A stretch of 64,000 nucleotides of DNA from JBBDXI01 sp040902425 (GCA_040902425.1 JBBDXI010000080.1:29391-93390); one strand, 5' to 3'. Shown: positions 33,431 through 43,159, counted from the stretch's first letter. The notes: generated by a model not told the origin, from the letters alone. Program-made: numbers and translations.

Positions 33431-34744
33431 ATGCATCTGCGGGCCCTGGTCGTGATGGTGGCGTGCGCGGGGGTTGCTTCGGCGGCGGCGGCGCAGGATG
33501 CGGTTGACGTGATCGATCGGGTCAAGCCCGGGGCGGCCGCGAAGGCCGACGGCGTGGACCCCGCGGCCAAGGCGGTGATCGATGAGTCGCGGGGGATCCT
33601 GAAGGACCTGCGGGACCTGTCGTGCACGGCCGAGAGCACGATGACGGTGGGGGAGACGGTCGAGAAGGGCGCGGGCGAGTACGTGCTGACGTTCGACCGC
33701 GTCCCCTCCAACGGCGCCGGGATGTTGAAGAAGTTCCGGATCGCTGTCGGCGGCAAGGGGGGGGCGGTGTGGGCGTTCGACGGCGAGACGTCGGCGAAGC
33801 TGGACCACGGGAAGAAGACGCTCGCGTCGATGGAGGCGCCCGGCGGGATGGCGTTCGCCGTCGGCGACGGCGCCACGGCCATGCCCAACTGGGCGATGCG
33901 GGATGTGCTAATGACGCCGACGGCGACGATCGTCGCGGCGAAGCTGCTCCCCGATGCGAAGCTGGACGGCGTGACCTGCCGCGTGGTCGAGTACACGGTC
34001 GAGCTGCCCATGGCCAACCCTCTGGATGAGGAGGGCGAGAAGCCGGAGGCGGAGAGGCCGAGGATGATCCTGCGCCAGGTGCGCTCCCTCGGGGCGGCGG
34101 ACCTGCTGGTGCGGAAGATCGAGTCGTGGACGACCTACAGCAACGCCGAGGGGCAGGAGCCGCGCTCGTTCGTGGGCCTGTACACGAACGTGAAGGGGAA
34201 CACCCGCCCGGATGCGGAGGTCTTCCGCCTGGAGCGGCCCGCGGGGTACGCGGAGGCCGAGGCGGACGCGGGGGAGCTGGGCATCCCCGGGGCGCGCCCG
34301 AAGCTGAAGTTCGCGGCCGGCGACACCGCGCCGGACTTTGCGCTGAAGGACCCGCACGGGAAGGACGTGACGCTGGCGAGCCTGAAGGGCCGGATCGTGC
34401 TGCTGGACTTCTGGGCGACGTGGTGCGGGCCGTGCAAGATGGCGATGCCCAAGGTGCAGGCGATGCACGAGAAGTTCGCGGGCAAGCCGGTGTCGATCTT
34501 CGGGGTGAACACGTGGGAGCGGGGGGCCCCGGACATCGCCCAGAAGTACATGGAGAAGCACGAGTACACCTACGGGCTGCTGCTGAAGGGCGACAGCCTG
34601 GCGACGGCGTACGGGATCTCGGGCATCCCGACGTTCGTGCTGATCGGTGCGGACTCGAAGATCCTGTTCATCGGGGTGGGGTTCGGCCCGGAGAACGAGG
34701 AGAAGCTGGAGAAGGCGATCGAGGAGGCGTTGGGGGCGGCCTGA
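33431..34744 (+). CDS. Secreted TlpA-like thioredoxin-domain protein
   Basis: 437 residues. Signal peptide (MHLRALVVMVACAGVASAAAA), an N-terminal lipoprotein-sorting/DUF2092-like beta domain (about 45-285), then a TlpA/ResA-like thioredoxin domain (about 295-437): GDTAPDFALKDPHGKDVTL, active-site WATWCGPCK and the cis-proline in GISGIPTFVLIG. Likely a periplasmic disulfide reductase or a cytochrome c maturation/extracytoplasmic redox helper. Start ATG 33431 has a strong AGAGGAG ribosome-binding site seven bases upstream. Element C follows the stop. Confidence 0.88.
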   Translation: MHLRALVVMVACAGVASAAAAQDAVDVIDRVKPGAAAKADGVDPAAKAVIDESRGILKDLRDLSCTAESTMTVGETVEKGAGEYVLTFDRVPSNGAGMLKKFRIAVGGKGGAVWAFDGETSAKLDHGKKTLASMEAPGGMAFAVGDGATAMPNWAMRDVLMTPTATIVAAKLLPDAKLDGVTCRVVEYTVELPMANPLDEEGEKPEAERPRMILRQVRSLGAADLLVRKIESWTTYSNAEGQEPRSFVGLYTNVKGNTRPDAEVFRLERPAGYAEAEADAGELGIPGARPKLKFAAGDTAPDFALKDPHGKDVTLASLKGRIVLLDFWATWCGPCKMAMPKVQAMHEKFAGKPVSIFGVNTWERGAPDIAQKYMEKHEYTYGLLLKGDSLATAYGISGIPTFVLIGADSKILFIGVGFGPENEEKLEKAIEEALGAA

Positions 34745-34752
34745 TGGGTCGG

Positions 34753-34785
34753 CACTGCTGCGCGGCGAGGACGCCCCGAGCAGTG
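34753..34785 (+). repeat. Element C hairpin
   Basis: 33 nt: CACTGCTGCGCGGCG, loop AGGA, CGCCCCGAGCAGTG, then GCACC. One mismatch in the right arm. It starts nine bases after the thioredoxin-like gene's stop and lies between two convergent genes. Confidence 0.8.
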
Positions 34786-34822
34786 GCACCCGATCGACGA
34801 GCGGCGCACCCGGATCGGCGGC

Positions 34823-37471
34823 TCATTTCTCGGCGCGGGCGGTGAGGCGTTCAAGCCAGGCTGTGGCCTTCTTCTTGTCGCGGTCGTCGCGCTTCGATTC
34901 GGCGAGCTTCTGGAAGGCCTCGGCGGCGCGCGGGTCGCCGAGGGTGACCAGGGCCTCGCCCGCGGCCTCCCAGGTCCGGCGCTCGCGGTCGGACAGGAGC
35001 GAGGCCAGCGCGGTGTAGGCGACGTCCTTGTCGTGGTGGGCGAGGCGGGCGGCGGCGTTGATCGCGGTCGCGCGCGTGCGATTGAGGGTGCCGGGCTGGG
35101 CGCACCGGAGGGCGACGGAGAGCCCCTCGGGGTGGTCGAGGTCCGCCAGCGCATCGAGCGCGCCCTGGCGGACGGCGTCGTGCTGGCTCTCGGTCCGGGC
35201 GGCGGCCAGGAGCAGGGTGAGGTGCTCCGGGTCCTTGAGACGGCCGAGGCCGCGGAGCGCGGCGGCGCGCGTGCGGAAGCTGGGCTCGCCGGGGCCGGCG
35301 TGGGCGGCGATGAGGGTGGCGAGGCGCTGGCGGTCCTCGGGCGGGGCGCCCTCGGCTGCGGCGAGGGCGGAGAGGGCCTCGACGAGGGCGATGCGGGTAT
35401 CGGGGCGCATGCGGCCGGCGGCGGCGCTGAGTTCGATCAAGGTCGGCGTGGCGGAGCGCTTACGGAGGCTCTCGATGGCGCCGGCGCTGAGCTTCGCGTG
35501 GGCGCGGGTGTCGCCGGCGGCGCGGAGAAGGGCGGGGATCGACGCGGCGGTGTCATCCTCGCCGAGGGCCCGCGCGGCCTGGATGCGCGAGGCGAGCGTG
35601 GGGCCGCGCTCGAGCTGGGTGAGCCACTGCCGCAGGGGCTGGGCGATGGTGAAGCGGCCCAGGACGGTCAGCTCCGGGTCAACAGCGGCGATGGCGGGGG
35701 CGGCGTCGAGCGTGAAGCGGGCGGAGGCGGAGCGGCCCCGAACGGGGAGAGTGAGCGCGCGGGTGCTGCGCCCGGTGCTGCTGTGGATGAGGATGGGCAG
35801 GTCGAAGACGAAGGCAGGGTTGGCGCCGTCGATGGGCTGGGTCTGCTCGAGGTTGACGGCCAGCTCTCGCGTCGACTCATCCCAGACGAGCTGGATGGTG
35901 GCGCTGGGGACGCCGGGGCGGTGGCACCACTGCTTGAAGAACAGTTCGAGTGACTCGCCGGAGACCTCCTCGAGGGCCTTGCGGAAGTCGGCGGTCTCTA
36001 CGGTCTGGAGCTGGTGGCGGTGCGTGTAGACGGCCAGGGCGCGGAAGAAGACATCGTCGCCGAGCTTTCTCCGCAGCATGTGAAGGATGGCGGCGCCCTT
36101 GGGGTAGGGGTTGGCCGGGCGGCGGAAGACATCCCAGGGGTCGGCGTAGACCTTGCTGACCATGCCGGCCTGGAAGGGGGCCTCGGGCTTGTCGGCGCCG
36201 GTGACGGAGTCGAAGTTGCCCTGGACGCCGGCGTAGTAGCCATCCTGGCCGGTGCGGACATCCTTCTCGCGGCGCTCGAGCCAGAGGTTGGTGAAGTAGG
36301 TGGCGAAGCCCTCGTTGAGCCAGATGTGCTCCCAGGAGTTGCAGGTGAGCAGGTCGCCGAACCACTGGTGGGCGAGCTCGTGGGAGATCAGGCCCTCCAG
36401 GTCGCTGTCGGCGAGGCCTTGCTCGGAGAAGATGGCGGTGTCGTACATCGTCGTGGCGGAGGTGTTCTCCATGCCGCCGGGGGCGAAGTTCCAGACCACG
36501 AGCTGGGCGTAGCGGTCCCACGGGTAGGCCGCGCCGGTGAGGCGCTCGAAGAGGCGGATCATCTCGGGCGTGCGCCCGTAGGTGCGGGCGACATCCGGGC
36601 CGCGACCGGGGGGGACGTAGACGGGCATGGAGAGGCGGCTGTTGCCCGCGCCGCGGGTGGCGACATCGACGACGTCGAACTTGCCGACGACGAGCGAGAC
36701 GAGGTAGCTGACGTGGGGCTTCTCCTGGACCCAGCGCCAGGTGACGCCCTTGCCGCCGGTGCTGGCGGGGGCGGGCGTCTCGCCGAGGCGGCCGTTGGCG
36801 CTGACCTGGAAGCCCTCGGGGGCCGTCACGGACAGCTCGGTGGAGAGCCGCTCGTTGGGGAAGTCGTGGCAGGGGAACCAGTAGCAGTTGTCCTCCGGCT
36901 GGCCCTGGGTGTGGAGCTGGGCGGGGCGGCCGGGCCACTCGGGGGACTCGGGGGTCCAGATCAGGCCCATGGGCGGGTCCGTGGCCTCGTAGCTGGTGCG
37001 GAGGGCGGCCTCGGTGCCCGGGGGGATGGGCGGGTCGAAGCGGATGGTGAGACGGCGCCCGTCGTGGGAGAATGTCGTCTGTCGGTCGGAGCACGCGACG
37101 CCGGTGATCGTGAGGAGGCGGGCGTCGAGAGAGAGCTCGGCGAGGGGGCGCGAGATGGGGGTGAGGTGGAGGGTCTGCACCGCGGCGAAGCGCGGGTCGT
37201 TCATGTCGGCGATGTCGATCGCCAGGTGCATGTGGCGGTAGTCGGCGATGCGGTCGCGGGGGTAGTTGCGGGTGTCGCGCCCGGTGGCGGGGTCGAAGCC
37301 GACGGGGAGGCGCTCGCCGGGCGCGACGATGGCGTTCCAGCGGGCGGTGTGGTGGCAGCACTCGTCATCGCCGGGGAGGGCGAGAGCTGGGGCGGCGAGG
37401 CCGGCCGCTGCGGCCAGGGCGAGGAGGATGCAGGCGCGGGGGAGCGGGGCGGTGTGAGCGCGGGATGTCAT
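34823..37471 (-). CDS. M1 family aminopeptidase with HEAT-like C-terminal region
   Basis: 882 residues. Signal peptide (ACILLALAAAAGLAAPALA), M1 N-terminal beta domain, exopeptidase motif GGMENTSATTMYD, zinc site ISHELAHQWFGDLLTC (HExxH) with third ligand in WLNEGFATYF. After about residue 560 come HEAT-like repeats (for example ALRGLGRLKDPEHLTLLL and LASLLSDRERRTWEAAGEAL). Removes N-terminal residues from peptides in the periplasm or outside. The stop of the preceding paralogue overlaps its ATG (ATGA at 37468-37471), so the two are co-translated. C-terminal HEAT repeats distinguish it from the sister gene. Confidence 0.93.
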   Translation of the reverse strand: MTSRAHTAPLPRACILLALAAAAGLAAPALALPGDDECCHHTARWNAIVAPGERLPVGFDPATGRDTRNYPRDRIADYRHMHLAIDIADMNDPRFAAVQTLHLTPISRPLAELSLDARLLTITGVACSDRQTTFSHDGRRLTIRFDPPIPPGTEAALRTSYEATDPPMGLIWTPESPEWPGRPAQLHTQGQPEDNCYWFPCHDFPNERLSTELSVTAPEGFQVSANGRLGETPAPASTGGKGVTWRWVQEKPHVSYLVSLVVGKFDVVDVATRGAGNSRLSMPVYVPPGRGPDVARTYGRTPEMIRLFERLTGAAYPWDRYAQLVVWNFAPGGMENTSATTMYDTAIFSEQGLADSDLEGLISHELAHQWFGDLLTCNSWEHIWLNEGFATYFTNLWLERREKDVRTGQDGYYAGVQGNFDSVTGADKPEAPFQAGMVSKVYADPWDVFRRPANPYPKGAAILHMLRRKLGDDVFFRALAVYTHRHQLQTVETADFRKALEEVSGESLELFFKQWCHRPGVPSATIQLVWDESTRELAVNLEQTQPIDGANPAFVFDLPILIHSSTGRSTRALTLPVRGRSASARFTLDAAPAIAAVDPELTVLGRFTIAQPLRQWLTQLERGPTLASRIQAARALGEDDTAASIPALLRAAGDTRAHAKLSAGAIESLRKRSATPTLIELSAAAGRMRPDTRIALVEALSALAAAEGAPPEDRQRLATLIAAHAGPGEPSFRTRAAALRGLGRLKDPEHLTLLLAAARTESQHDAVRQGALDALADLDHPEGLSVALRCAQPGTLNRTRATAINAAARLAHHDKDVAYTALASLLSDRERRTWEAAGEALVTLGDPRAAEAFQKLAESKRDDRDKKKATAWLERLTARAEK

Positions 37472-39516
37472 GGGGCCACCTCGGCGGTCTGGGCGGGTGC
37501 GGATGGGACGAAGGGGCGTGCGAAGTCGCGGAGGGCCGCGAGGGCGGGGCGGGCGGGGGCGGCGAGCGCGCGGATGGCGTGAGCGCGGGCGAGCGGGTCG
37601 CGGCGGGCGTCGGCGGCGAGGCTGAGCATCAGGATGGCGCCACTGGCGCCGGTGGCCCCGCCCAGGTGCTCGACGGCTTCGAGCTGGGCGAAGATGCTCT
37701 CGCTCTGCGCCTGCTTGAGCCACATGGCGAGGGGCTTGGCGACCTTGACGGCGATCCCGTTGTGGCGGTCCGGGTCGAGCTCGACGCCCTCGGGGCGGGC
37801 CTTGAGGGCGAAGGTGCGGGTGGCGGTGGTCGCGTCGGTGTCGAGGCGGAGCCACTCGCTGGATTCGTCGTCGTATTTGACGTGGATGGGGAAGGAGAGG
37901 GCGTAGGCGGGGTTGTCGGCGTCGATATGCTGCTTCTGGTCGAGGGCGATCGTGAGCTCGCCGCCGGCGCTGCCCTCGGTCCCCTTCCAGTCGAAGGAAG
38001 CCTCGACGCGGGGCATGCCGGGCTGGTAGCACCACTGCTGGAAGAAGCGCTCGAGGCCCAGGCCGGAGACCTCCTCGAGGCACTTGCGGAAGTCGTCGGT
38101 CTCGACCTCCTTGAAGCGGTGGCGCTGGACGTAGAGACGCACGCCCTTCCAGAAGGCGTCATCGCCGAGCTTCATGCGAAGCATGTGGAGGACCAGGGCG
38201 CCCTTCCCGTAGATGTCGTTGGCCTTCATGAAGTTCTGCATCGGGAAGTCGTAGCGGGAGGACGCGAGGGGCGCGATGCCGGGGGCGGTGGTTCGGTTGG
38301 CGCTCTGGCCGCGGAGGAAGTTGGTGACGCCGCGCTGGTAGGCGGCGGCGCGGCGCTCGGGGGCGGCGGCGTGCTCGACCCAGAGGGCCTCGCAGTACGA
38401 GGCCCAGCCCTCGTTGAGCCAGGCGTGCTCCCAGCTCTTGCAGGTGATGAGGTCGCCGAACCACTGGTGGGCGGCCTCGTGGACGATGATGGACTGGGCG
38501 AGGGTCCGGGGCGTGGAGACCAGCTCGGCCATCATGGTGGTGGCCGAGGTGTTCTCCATGCCGCCGCTGAAGCCGCGGACGAGGACCTGGGCGTACTTGT
38601 CCCAGGGGTAGGGCTCGTTGAGCTTGTCCGCCATCATGGCGAGGATGGCGGGGGTATCGCCGAAGGCGCGGAGGGCGGCCTTCTCGCTGCCGATGGGGGC
38701 GTAGAGGAAGCAGGGGACCTCGCGGCCGCGGGCGTCCCTGGGTGTGGCGTCCTCGGCCGCGGGGAGGCCGACGATGGCGAACTTGCCGACGACGAGGGTG
38801 ACGAGGTAGTTGGCGTGCGGCTGGTCCTGGAGCCAGTGCCAGGTGGTGCGCTTGGGCGCGCCGGCGGCCCCGGAGGGCGTGGGGGCGGGCCTGCTGCTGA
38901 GGAGGCGGCCGTTGCTGACGACGGTGAAGCCGTCCTCGACGGTGACGATCAGTTCGGTGGTGAGGCGCTCGTTGGGGAAGTCGTGGCAGGGGAACCACCG
39001 GCGGTTGTACTCCGGCTGACCATGACTGAAGATGAGGGGGGCGGCGTCGGTGGGGCCGGGGTCGCCGCGGGTGCGGGGCGGCACGTGGGAGAGGCCCTGG
39101 CCGCGCCGGCCCTTGGAGAGGTCGAGCGTGTAGTCGATGCGGACCTCTGCCTGCTTTCCCATCGGGATGGGCCTGTCGAAAGCGATGTCGAGGCGGCCCT
39201 GGTCGTGGGTGAACTTCGCGGGCCTGCCGTCGATCGCGACGGCGGAGATGTCCATGCCGACGGCGTTGAGGGAGAGGGCCCGGCGCTCGCGCCCGATCGG
39301 GGAGACCGTGAGGGTCTCGGTGGCGGTGAGGGCGGGCTTCGACATGTCGGGGATGTCGATGGCCAGCTTCATGTGGAGGTGGTCGAAGTGGCGGGGGGGC
39401 GGGTAGTGGGCCTGCTCAGCGCCGGTGTCGGTGTCGATTCGGGGGTCGACCTGGGCACACACGGGCGACCCGATCAGAGCCAGCAGGCCAACGGTGAGGG
39501 CGAGGGAGCGTTTCAT
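37468..39516 (-). CDS. M1 family aminopeptidase (paralogue)
   Basis: 682 residues. Signal peptide (MKRSLALTVGLLALIGSPVCA), GGMENTSATTMMAE exopeptidase motif, zinc site IVHEAAHQWFGDLITC and WLNEGWASYCEALW. Same overall design as the downstream neighbour but without the long HEAT tail; the catalytic regions are clearly similar, so the pair arose by duplication. First gene of the two-gene unit; the four-base ATGA overlap with the second suggests coupled translation. Start ATG 39516 begins the signal peptide; the frame is open to 39558. Confidence 0.93.
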   Translation of the reverse strand: MKRSLALTVGLLALIGSPVCAQVDPRIDTDTGAEQAHYPPPRHFDHLHMKLAIDIPDMSKPALTATETLTVSPIGRERRALSLNAVGMDISAVAIDGRPAKFTHDQGRLDIAFDRPIPMGKQAEVRIDYTLDLSKGRRGQGLSHVPPRTRGDPGPTDAAPLIFSHGQPEYNRRWFPCHDFPNERLTTELIVTVEDGFTVVSNGRLLSSRPAPTPSGAAGAPKRTTWHWLQDQPHANYLVTLVVGKFAIVGLPAAEDATPRDARGREVPCFLYAPIGSEKAALRAFGDTPAILAMMADKLNEPYPWDKYAQVLVRGFSGGMENTSATTMMAELVSTPRTLAQSIIVHEAAHQWFGDLITCKSWEHAWLNEGWASYCEALWVEHAAAPERRAAAYQRGVTNFLRGQSANRTTAPGIAPLASSRYDFPMQNFMKANDIYGKGALVLHMLRMKLGDDAFWKGVRLYVQRHRFKEVETDDFRKCLEEVSGLGLERFFQQWCYQPGMPRVEASFDWKGTEGSAGGELTIALDQKQHIDADNPAYALSFPIHVKYDDESSEWLRLDTDATTATRTFALKARPEGVELDPDRHNGIAVKVAKPLAMWLKQAQSESIFAQLEAVEHLGGATGASGAILMLSLAADARRDPLARAHAIRALAAPARPALAALRDFARPFVPSAPAQTAEVAP

Positions 39517-39554
39517 GGTGGGCCTTCGTGTCGCACGGTTGAGGGATGGCTGGG

Positions 39555-40853
39555 TCAACGGTTCCAGGTTACCGCCCCGTACACGGCCGAGTCGCCGAGC
39601 TGCTCGGCGATGCGGATGAGCTGGTTGTACTTGGCGTTGCGGTCCGAGCGGCAGGGGGCTCCGGTTTTGATCTGGCCGCAGTTGGTGGCGACGGCGAGGT
39701 CGGCGATGGTGGCATCCTCCGTCTCGCCGGAGCGGTGGGACATGACGGCGGCGTAGCGGTTGCGCATGGCGAGGCCCACGGCGTCGAAGGTCTCGCTGAG
39801 GGTGCCGATCTGGTTGACCTTGATGAGGATCGCGTTGGCGCAGCCTTCCTGGAGGCCGCGGCGGAGGAACCTGGGGTTGGTCACGAACAGGTCATCGCCG
39901 ACGAGCTGGACCTTCTGGCCCAGCCGCTGGGTGAGCATCTTCCAACCCGCCCAGTCGTTCTCGGCGAGGCCATCCTCGATGGAGCGGATGGGGTACTTCG
40001 CGCACCAGCCGGCCCAGAGCTCGACCATGTCCTTGCTGGAGACGACCTCCTTCGTGCTCTTGAAGTGGCAGTACCCCTCCTTGCCGAGCTTCTGGGCCTC
40101 GTTCCAGAGCTCGCTGGCCGCCGGGTCGAGGGCGACAAACACCTGCTCGCCCCAGCGGTAGCCGGCCCTGGCGACCGCCGTCTCGATGAGCTGGAGGGCC
40201 TCCTCGTTGCTCTTGAGGTCGGGGGCGAAGCCGCCCTCATCGCCCACGGCCGTGGAGAGGTGCTTGTCGTGCAGCACCTTCCGCAGGGCGTGGTAGATCT
40301 CGACGCCGGCCCGCAGGCCATCGGCGAACGTGTCGAAGCCCCAGGGCTGGACCATGAACTCCTGGAAGTCCACCGTGTTGTCGGCGTGCTTCCCCCCGTT
40401 GAGGATGTTGAACATCGGCACGGGGAGCGTGCGGGCGGAGGGGCCGCCGAGGTACTGGTAGAGGGGGAGGTCGAGGGCCTCGGCCGCGGCCTTGGCGCAG
40501 GCCATGGAGACGCCCAGGATGGCGTTGGCCCCGAGCTTGGACTTGTTGGGGGTGCCGTCGAGGTCGATCATGGTGCGGTCGATCAACTCCTGGCGGCGGG
40601 CATCCATGCCGCTGAGGGCGGGGGCGATGCGCTCCTCGACGTTGCGGACCGCCTTCAAGACGCCCTTGCCGCCGTACCGGTCCTTGTCGCCATCCCGCAG
40701 CTCGACGGCCTCGTTCTCGCCGGTGGAGGCGCCGGAGGGAACGGCCGCGCGGCCGATGACGCCGGAGGAGAGCTCGACCTCGACCTCGACGGTGGGGTTG
40801 CCGCGGGAGTCGAGAACCTGGCGGGCCCTGAGGGAGTCGATCTGGAAGGGCAT
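39555..40853 (-). CDS. eno: Enolase
   Basis: 432 residues, the normal length. Converts 2-phosphoglycerate to phosphoenolpyruvate. MPFQIDSLRARQVLDSRGNP at the start, GGKHADNTVDFQEFM, GDEGGFAPDL, metal ligands in IEDGLAENDW and VGDDLFVTNP, and the signature SHRSGETEDATIADLAV. Start ATG 40853 with GGAG in the spacer before it. Divergent from phoU over 217 nt that contain opposed G- and C-runs (40965-40990). Confidence 0.98.
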   Translation of the reverse strand: MPFQIDSLRARQVLDSRGNPTVEVEVELSSGVIGRAAVPSGASTGENEAVELRDGDKDRYGGKGVLKAVRNVEERIAPALSGMDARRQELIDRTMIDLDGTPNKSKLGANAILGVSMACAKAAAEALDLPLYQYLGGPSARTLPVPMFNILNGGKHADNTVDFQEFMVQPWGFDTFADGLRAGVEIYHALRKVLHDKHLSTAVGDEGGFAPDLKSNEEALQLIETAVARAGYRWGEQVFVALDPAASELWNEAQKLGKEGYCHFKSTKEVVSSKDMVELWAGWCAKYPIRSIEDGLAENDWAGWKMLTQRLGQKVQLVGDDLFVTNPRFLRRGLQEGCANAILIKVNQIGTLSETFDAVGLAMRNRYAAVMSHRSGETEDATIADLAVATNCGQIKTGAPCRSDRNAKYNQLIRIAEQLGDSAVYGAVTWNR

Positions 40854-41070
40854 GGAGGGCTCCGGTGGGAGGGGCGGCTGCGGGAGCCGACCGTCACCGA
40901 CAAATCGGCGTGAAACGGAGGCGGCACGGAGTGCCGGGCGACCCGAGAGCCGATGATACCAGTCGGGGGGGAGCGCCCGCACCCCCCCCCGCGGGGCCGA
41001 AACCCCGGTGGGCGGGTTGCGTATCGTCCACGGTCTTCGCTCCGAGGGTCTTCCAACACGGGACGGTCCG

Positions 41071-41826
41071 ATGCCGACGACGCCAGAGGGGTTCGCACGA
41101 AGACTGGAGGACCTTCACCGCACCCTGGTCGAGCAGGGGGCGCGGGTCCAGTCGCTGCTGGAGGAGGCGTTCGAGGCGGTCTTCTCGCGGGATGGGGCGC
41201 TGGCGGATCGGGTGGCGGGGCGGGATGACGAGATCGACCGGGTGGATGTGGCGCTGGAGCAGGCGTCCGTGCAGCTGCTGGGCGACGCGACGCGGGAGGG
41301 GGCAGCGCTCGGTTCGCGCGAGCTGCGGGCGGTGCTGACCATCGTGAAGATCAACAACGAGATGGAGCGGATCGCGGACAGCGCGGTGGCGATCGCCGAG
41401 CGCGCGGAGCCGCTGAGGGCGCTCGGGGGGAACGGGAACGGGCGCGGGAAGGGGGTCGCCGGGGTTGGGGGCTCGGTCCCCGAGACCTTCCGCGTGATGG
41501 CCAACAGCGTGGTGGGGATCCTGCGGGATGTGAACCGGGCGTACGACCGCTCGGATTCGGCGCTGGCGAAGGTGGTGCTGCAGAGCGAGGACGCGGTGGA
41601 GGCGTTCAAGGCGGCGATCCTGCGGGACGCCGAGCGGCAGATCGCGACCGGGGCGATGACGGTGGACCTGGCGTTCCTCCTGCACGAGCTGGCCAACGAG
41701 TGCGTGCGGGTGGCGGACCACGCGACGAACATCGCGGAGCAGGTGATCTATTCCGTGACGGGAGCGATCGTGCGGCACACCGAGGGGAAGTGGGTGGAGG
41801 TGCCGCAGGGGGCGGGGGGCCGCTAG
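41071..41826 (+). CDS. phoU: PhoU-like phosphate signalling protein
   Basis: 251 residues forming two PhoU three-helix units: LVEQGARVQSLLEEAFEAVF, then TIVKINNEMERIADSAVAIAE, and second ELANECVRVADHATNIAEQV; both carry the E(N)xxER(V/I)AD-type metal-binding helix. PhoU restrains phosphate uptake and PhoR signalling. No pst genes or phoBR are adjacent. A glycine/asparagine-rich linker (LGGNGNGRGKG) joins the halves. Its stop shares the bases CTAG (41823-41826) with the stop of the convergent desulfurase-like gene. Confidence 0.9.
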   Translation: MPTTPEGFARRLEDLHRTLVEQGARVQSLLEEAFEAVFSRDGALADRVAGRDDEIDRVDVALEQASVQLLGDATREGAALGSRELRAVLTIVKINNEMERIADSAVAIAERAEPLRALGGNGNGRGKGVAGVGGSVPETFRVMANSVVGILRDVNRAYDRSDSALAKVVLQSEDAVEAFKAAILRDAERQIATGAMTVDLAFLLHELANECVRVADHATNIAEQVIYSVTGAIVRHTEGKWVEVPQGAGGR

Positions 41827-43070
41827 GCGGGGGAGAGCGTCGGACGCCGCGCTTCAGACCGGGCGATCTCACCGAGCGCCTCGCGGACCCGGCGCAGGTC
41901 GCCCAGCGACACAAACGGACCGATGCTGAGCCGGTAGGCCCCGGCCGCGGCCGTGGTGCCGAGGGACTCGTGGGCCCGCGGAGCGCAGTGGAGACCGGCG
42001 CGGCCGATGATCCCGTACTCCTGCTCGAGAGCGGCGGCGAGTTCGTGCGGCGAGAGCGCATCGCACGCCAGAGAGAAGACGCCGATGCGGGCGGCGGGGT
42101 CCGTCGGCCCGAGCAGGCGGAGCCCCCGAGCACCGCTCGTGGGTCCCCAAGCGTCGATTTCGCGCAGGAGATTGAGCATCGCCTCGGTGAGCGCACGCTC
42201 GTGGAGGCGGGTCTCCTCGGCGTGGGTGAGGTGCCAGGCGAGGGCTTCGTTCAGGCCGGCGATGCCGAGGGCGTTCTGGGAGCCGGGCTCGTACTTGTCG
42301 GGGAGGTTGTCGGGCTGGGTGTCGAGCTCGGAGCGGGAGCCGGTGCCGCCCTCGCGGAGGGGGTCGACGAGGGCCTCCAGGCCCGGGCGGAGGTAGAGGC
42401 CGCCGGTGCCGAGGGGGCCGAGGAGGCCCTTGTGGCCCGGGAACGCGAGGAGGTCGATGCTCGTGGCGCGGACATCGACGGGGATGTGGCCGAGGGACTG
42501 GGCGGCATCCACGAGGAACGGGGTGCCGGCACTGCGGCAGATGGCGCCGAGGGCGGCGACGGGCTGGATGGCGCCGGTGACGTTGCTGGCGTGCGTGAGG
42601 GCGACGAGCGCGGTGTCGGGGCGGGCGCGGAGCGCTGCGCGGAGGGCCTCGGGATCGACCACACCGGTCGTCTCATCGACGGGGAGGCAGGTCCACTCGG
42701 CGTCGCCGCGGCCGGCGAGGGCGTTGAAGGGGCGGAGGACCGAGTTGTGGTCAAGCTCGGTCGTGATCAGGTGCACGGGCCGGCCCGGCTCCGCGCGGCG
42801 GCGGGCGGAGACGACGCCCTTGATGGCGAGGTTGAGGGCGTCGGTAGTGTTGAGGGTGAAGACGACGTGGTCGGGCGATTCGCCGTTGAACAGCTCGCAC
42901 AGGCGGGCGCGGCACTGGTTCATGATGCGGGCGCCCTCGCGGGCCTCAAAGTACGTGCCGCGGCCGGCGGTGCCGCCGACCTCCTGGCCGTAGCGGAGCA
43001 TGGCCTCGTAGACACCGGGCGGCTTGGGGAAGCTGGTGGCGGCGTTGTCGAGGTAGAGGCGGGAGGGCAT
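41823..43070 (-). CDS. Cysteine desulfurase-like class V aminotransferase
   Basis: 415 residues. YLDNAATSFPKPPGVYEAML at the N-terminus and GTAGRGTYFEAREGARIMNQ match the cysteine desulfurase family related to EF2568-type proteins, distinct from IscS and SufS. PLP contacts: HNSVLRPF, the Asp in LVDAAQSLGH and the Lys in FPGHKGLLGPLGTGG. GLHCAPRAHESLGT holds the Cys position expected for desulfuration. It likely abstracts sulfur from cysteine or selenocysteine; partner scaffold unknown. Start ATG 43070. It follows gcvT on the same strand across 122 nt with two hairpins. Confidence 0.86.
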   Translation of the reverse strand: MPSRLYLDNAATSFPKPPGVYEAMLRYGQEVGGTAGRGTYFEAREGARIMNQCRARLCELFNGESPDHVVFTLNTTDALNLAIKGVVSARRRAEPGRPVHLITTELDHNSVLRPFNALAGRGDAEWTCLPVDETTGVVDPEALRAALRARPDTALVALTHASNVTGAIQPVAALGAICRSAGTPFLVDAAQSLGHIPVDVRATSIDLLAFPGHKGLLGPLGTGGLYLRPGLEALVDPLREGGTGSRSELDTQPDNLPDKYEPGSQNALGIAGLNEALAWHLTHAEETRLHERALTEAMLNLLREIDAWGPTSGARGLRLLGPTDPAARIGVFSLACDALSPHELAAALEQEYGIIGRAGLHCAPRAHESLGTTAAAGAYRLSIGPFVSLGDLRRVREALGEIARSEARRPTLSPA

Positions 43071-43120
43071 CGGGCGATGGTAGGGGGAAGTGGTGGGGGC
43101 GCGGGCGGGTGGCGCTGCCG

Positions 43121-43153
43121 CACTGCTGCGCGGCGAGGACGCCGCGAGCAGTG
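43121..43153 (+). repeat. Element C hairpin (commonest form)
   Basis: 33 nt: CACTGCTGCGCGGCG, loop AGGA, CGCCGCGAGCAGTG, then GCACC. A 14-bp stem interrupted only by one bulged G. It lies between gcvT and the desulfurase-like gene, next to a second hairpin at 43160-43183. Confidence 0.82.
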
Positions 43154-43159
43154 GCACCT

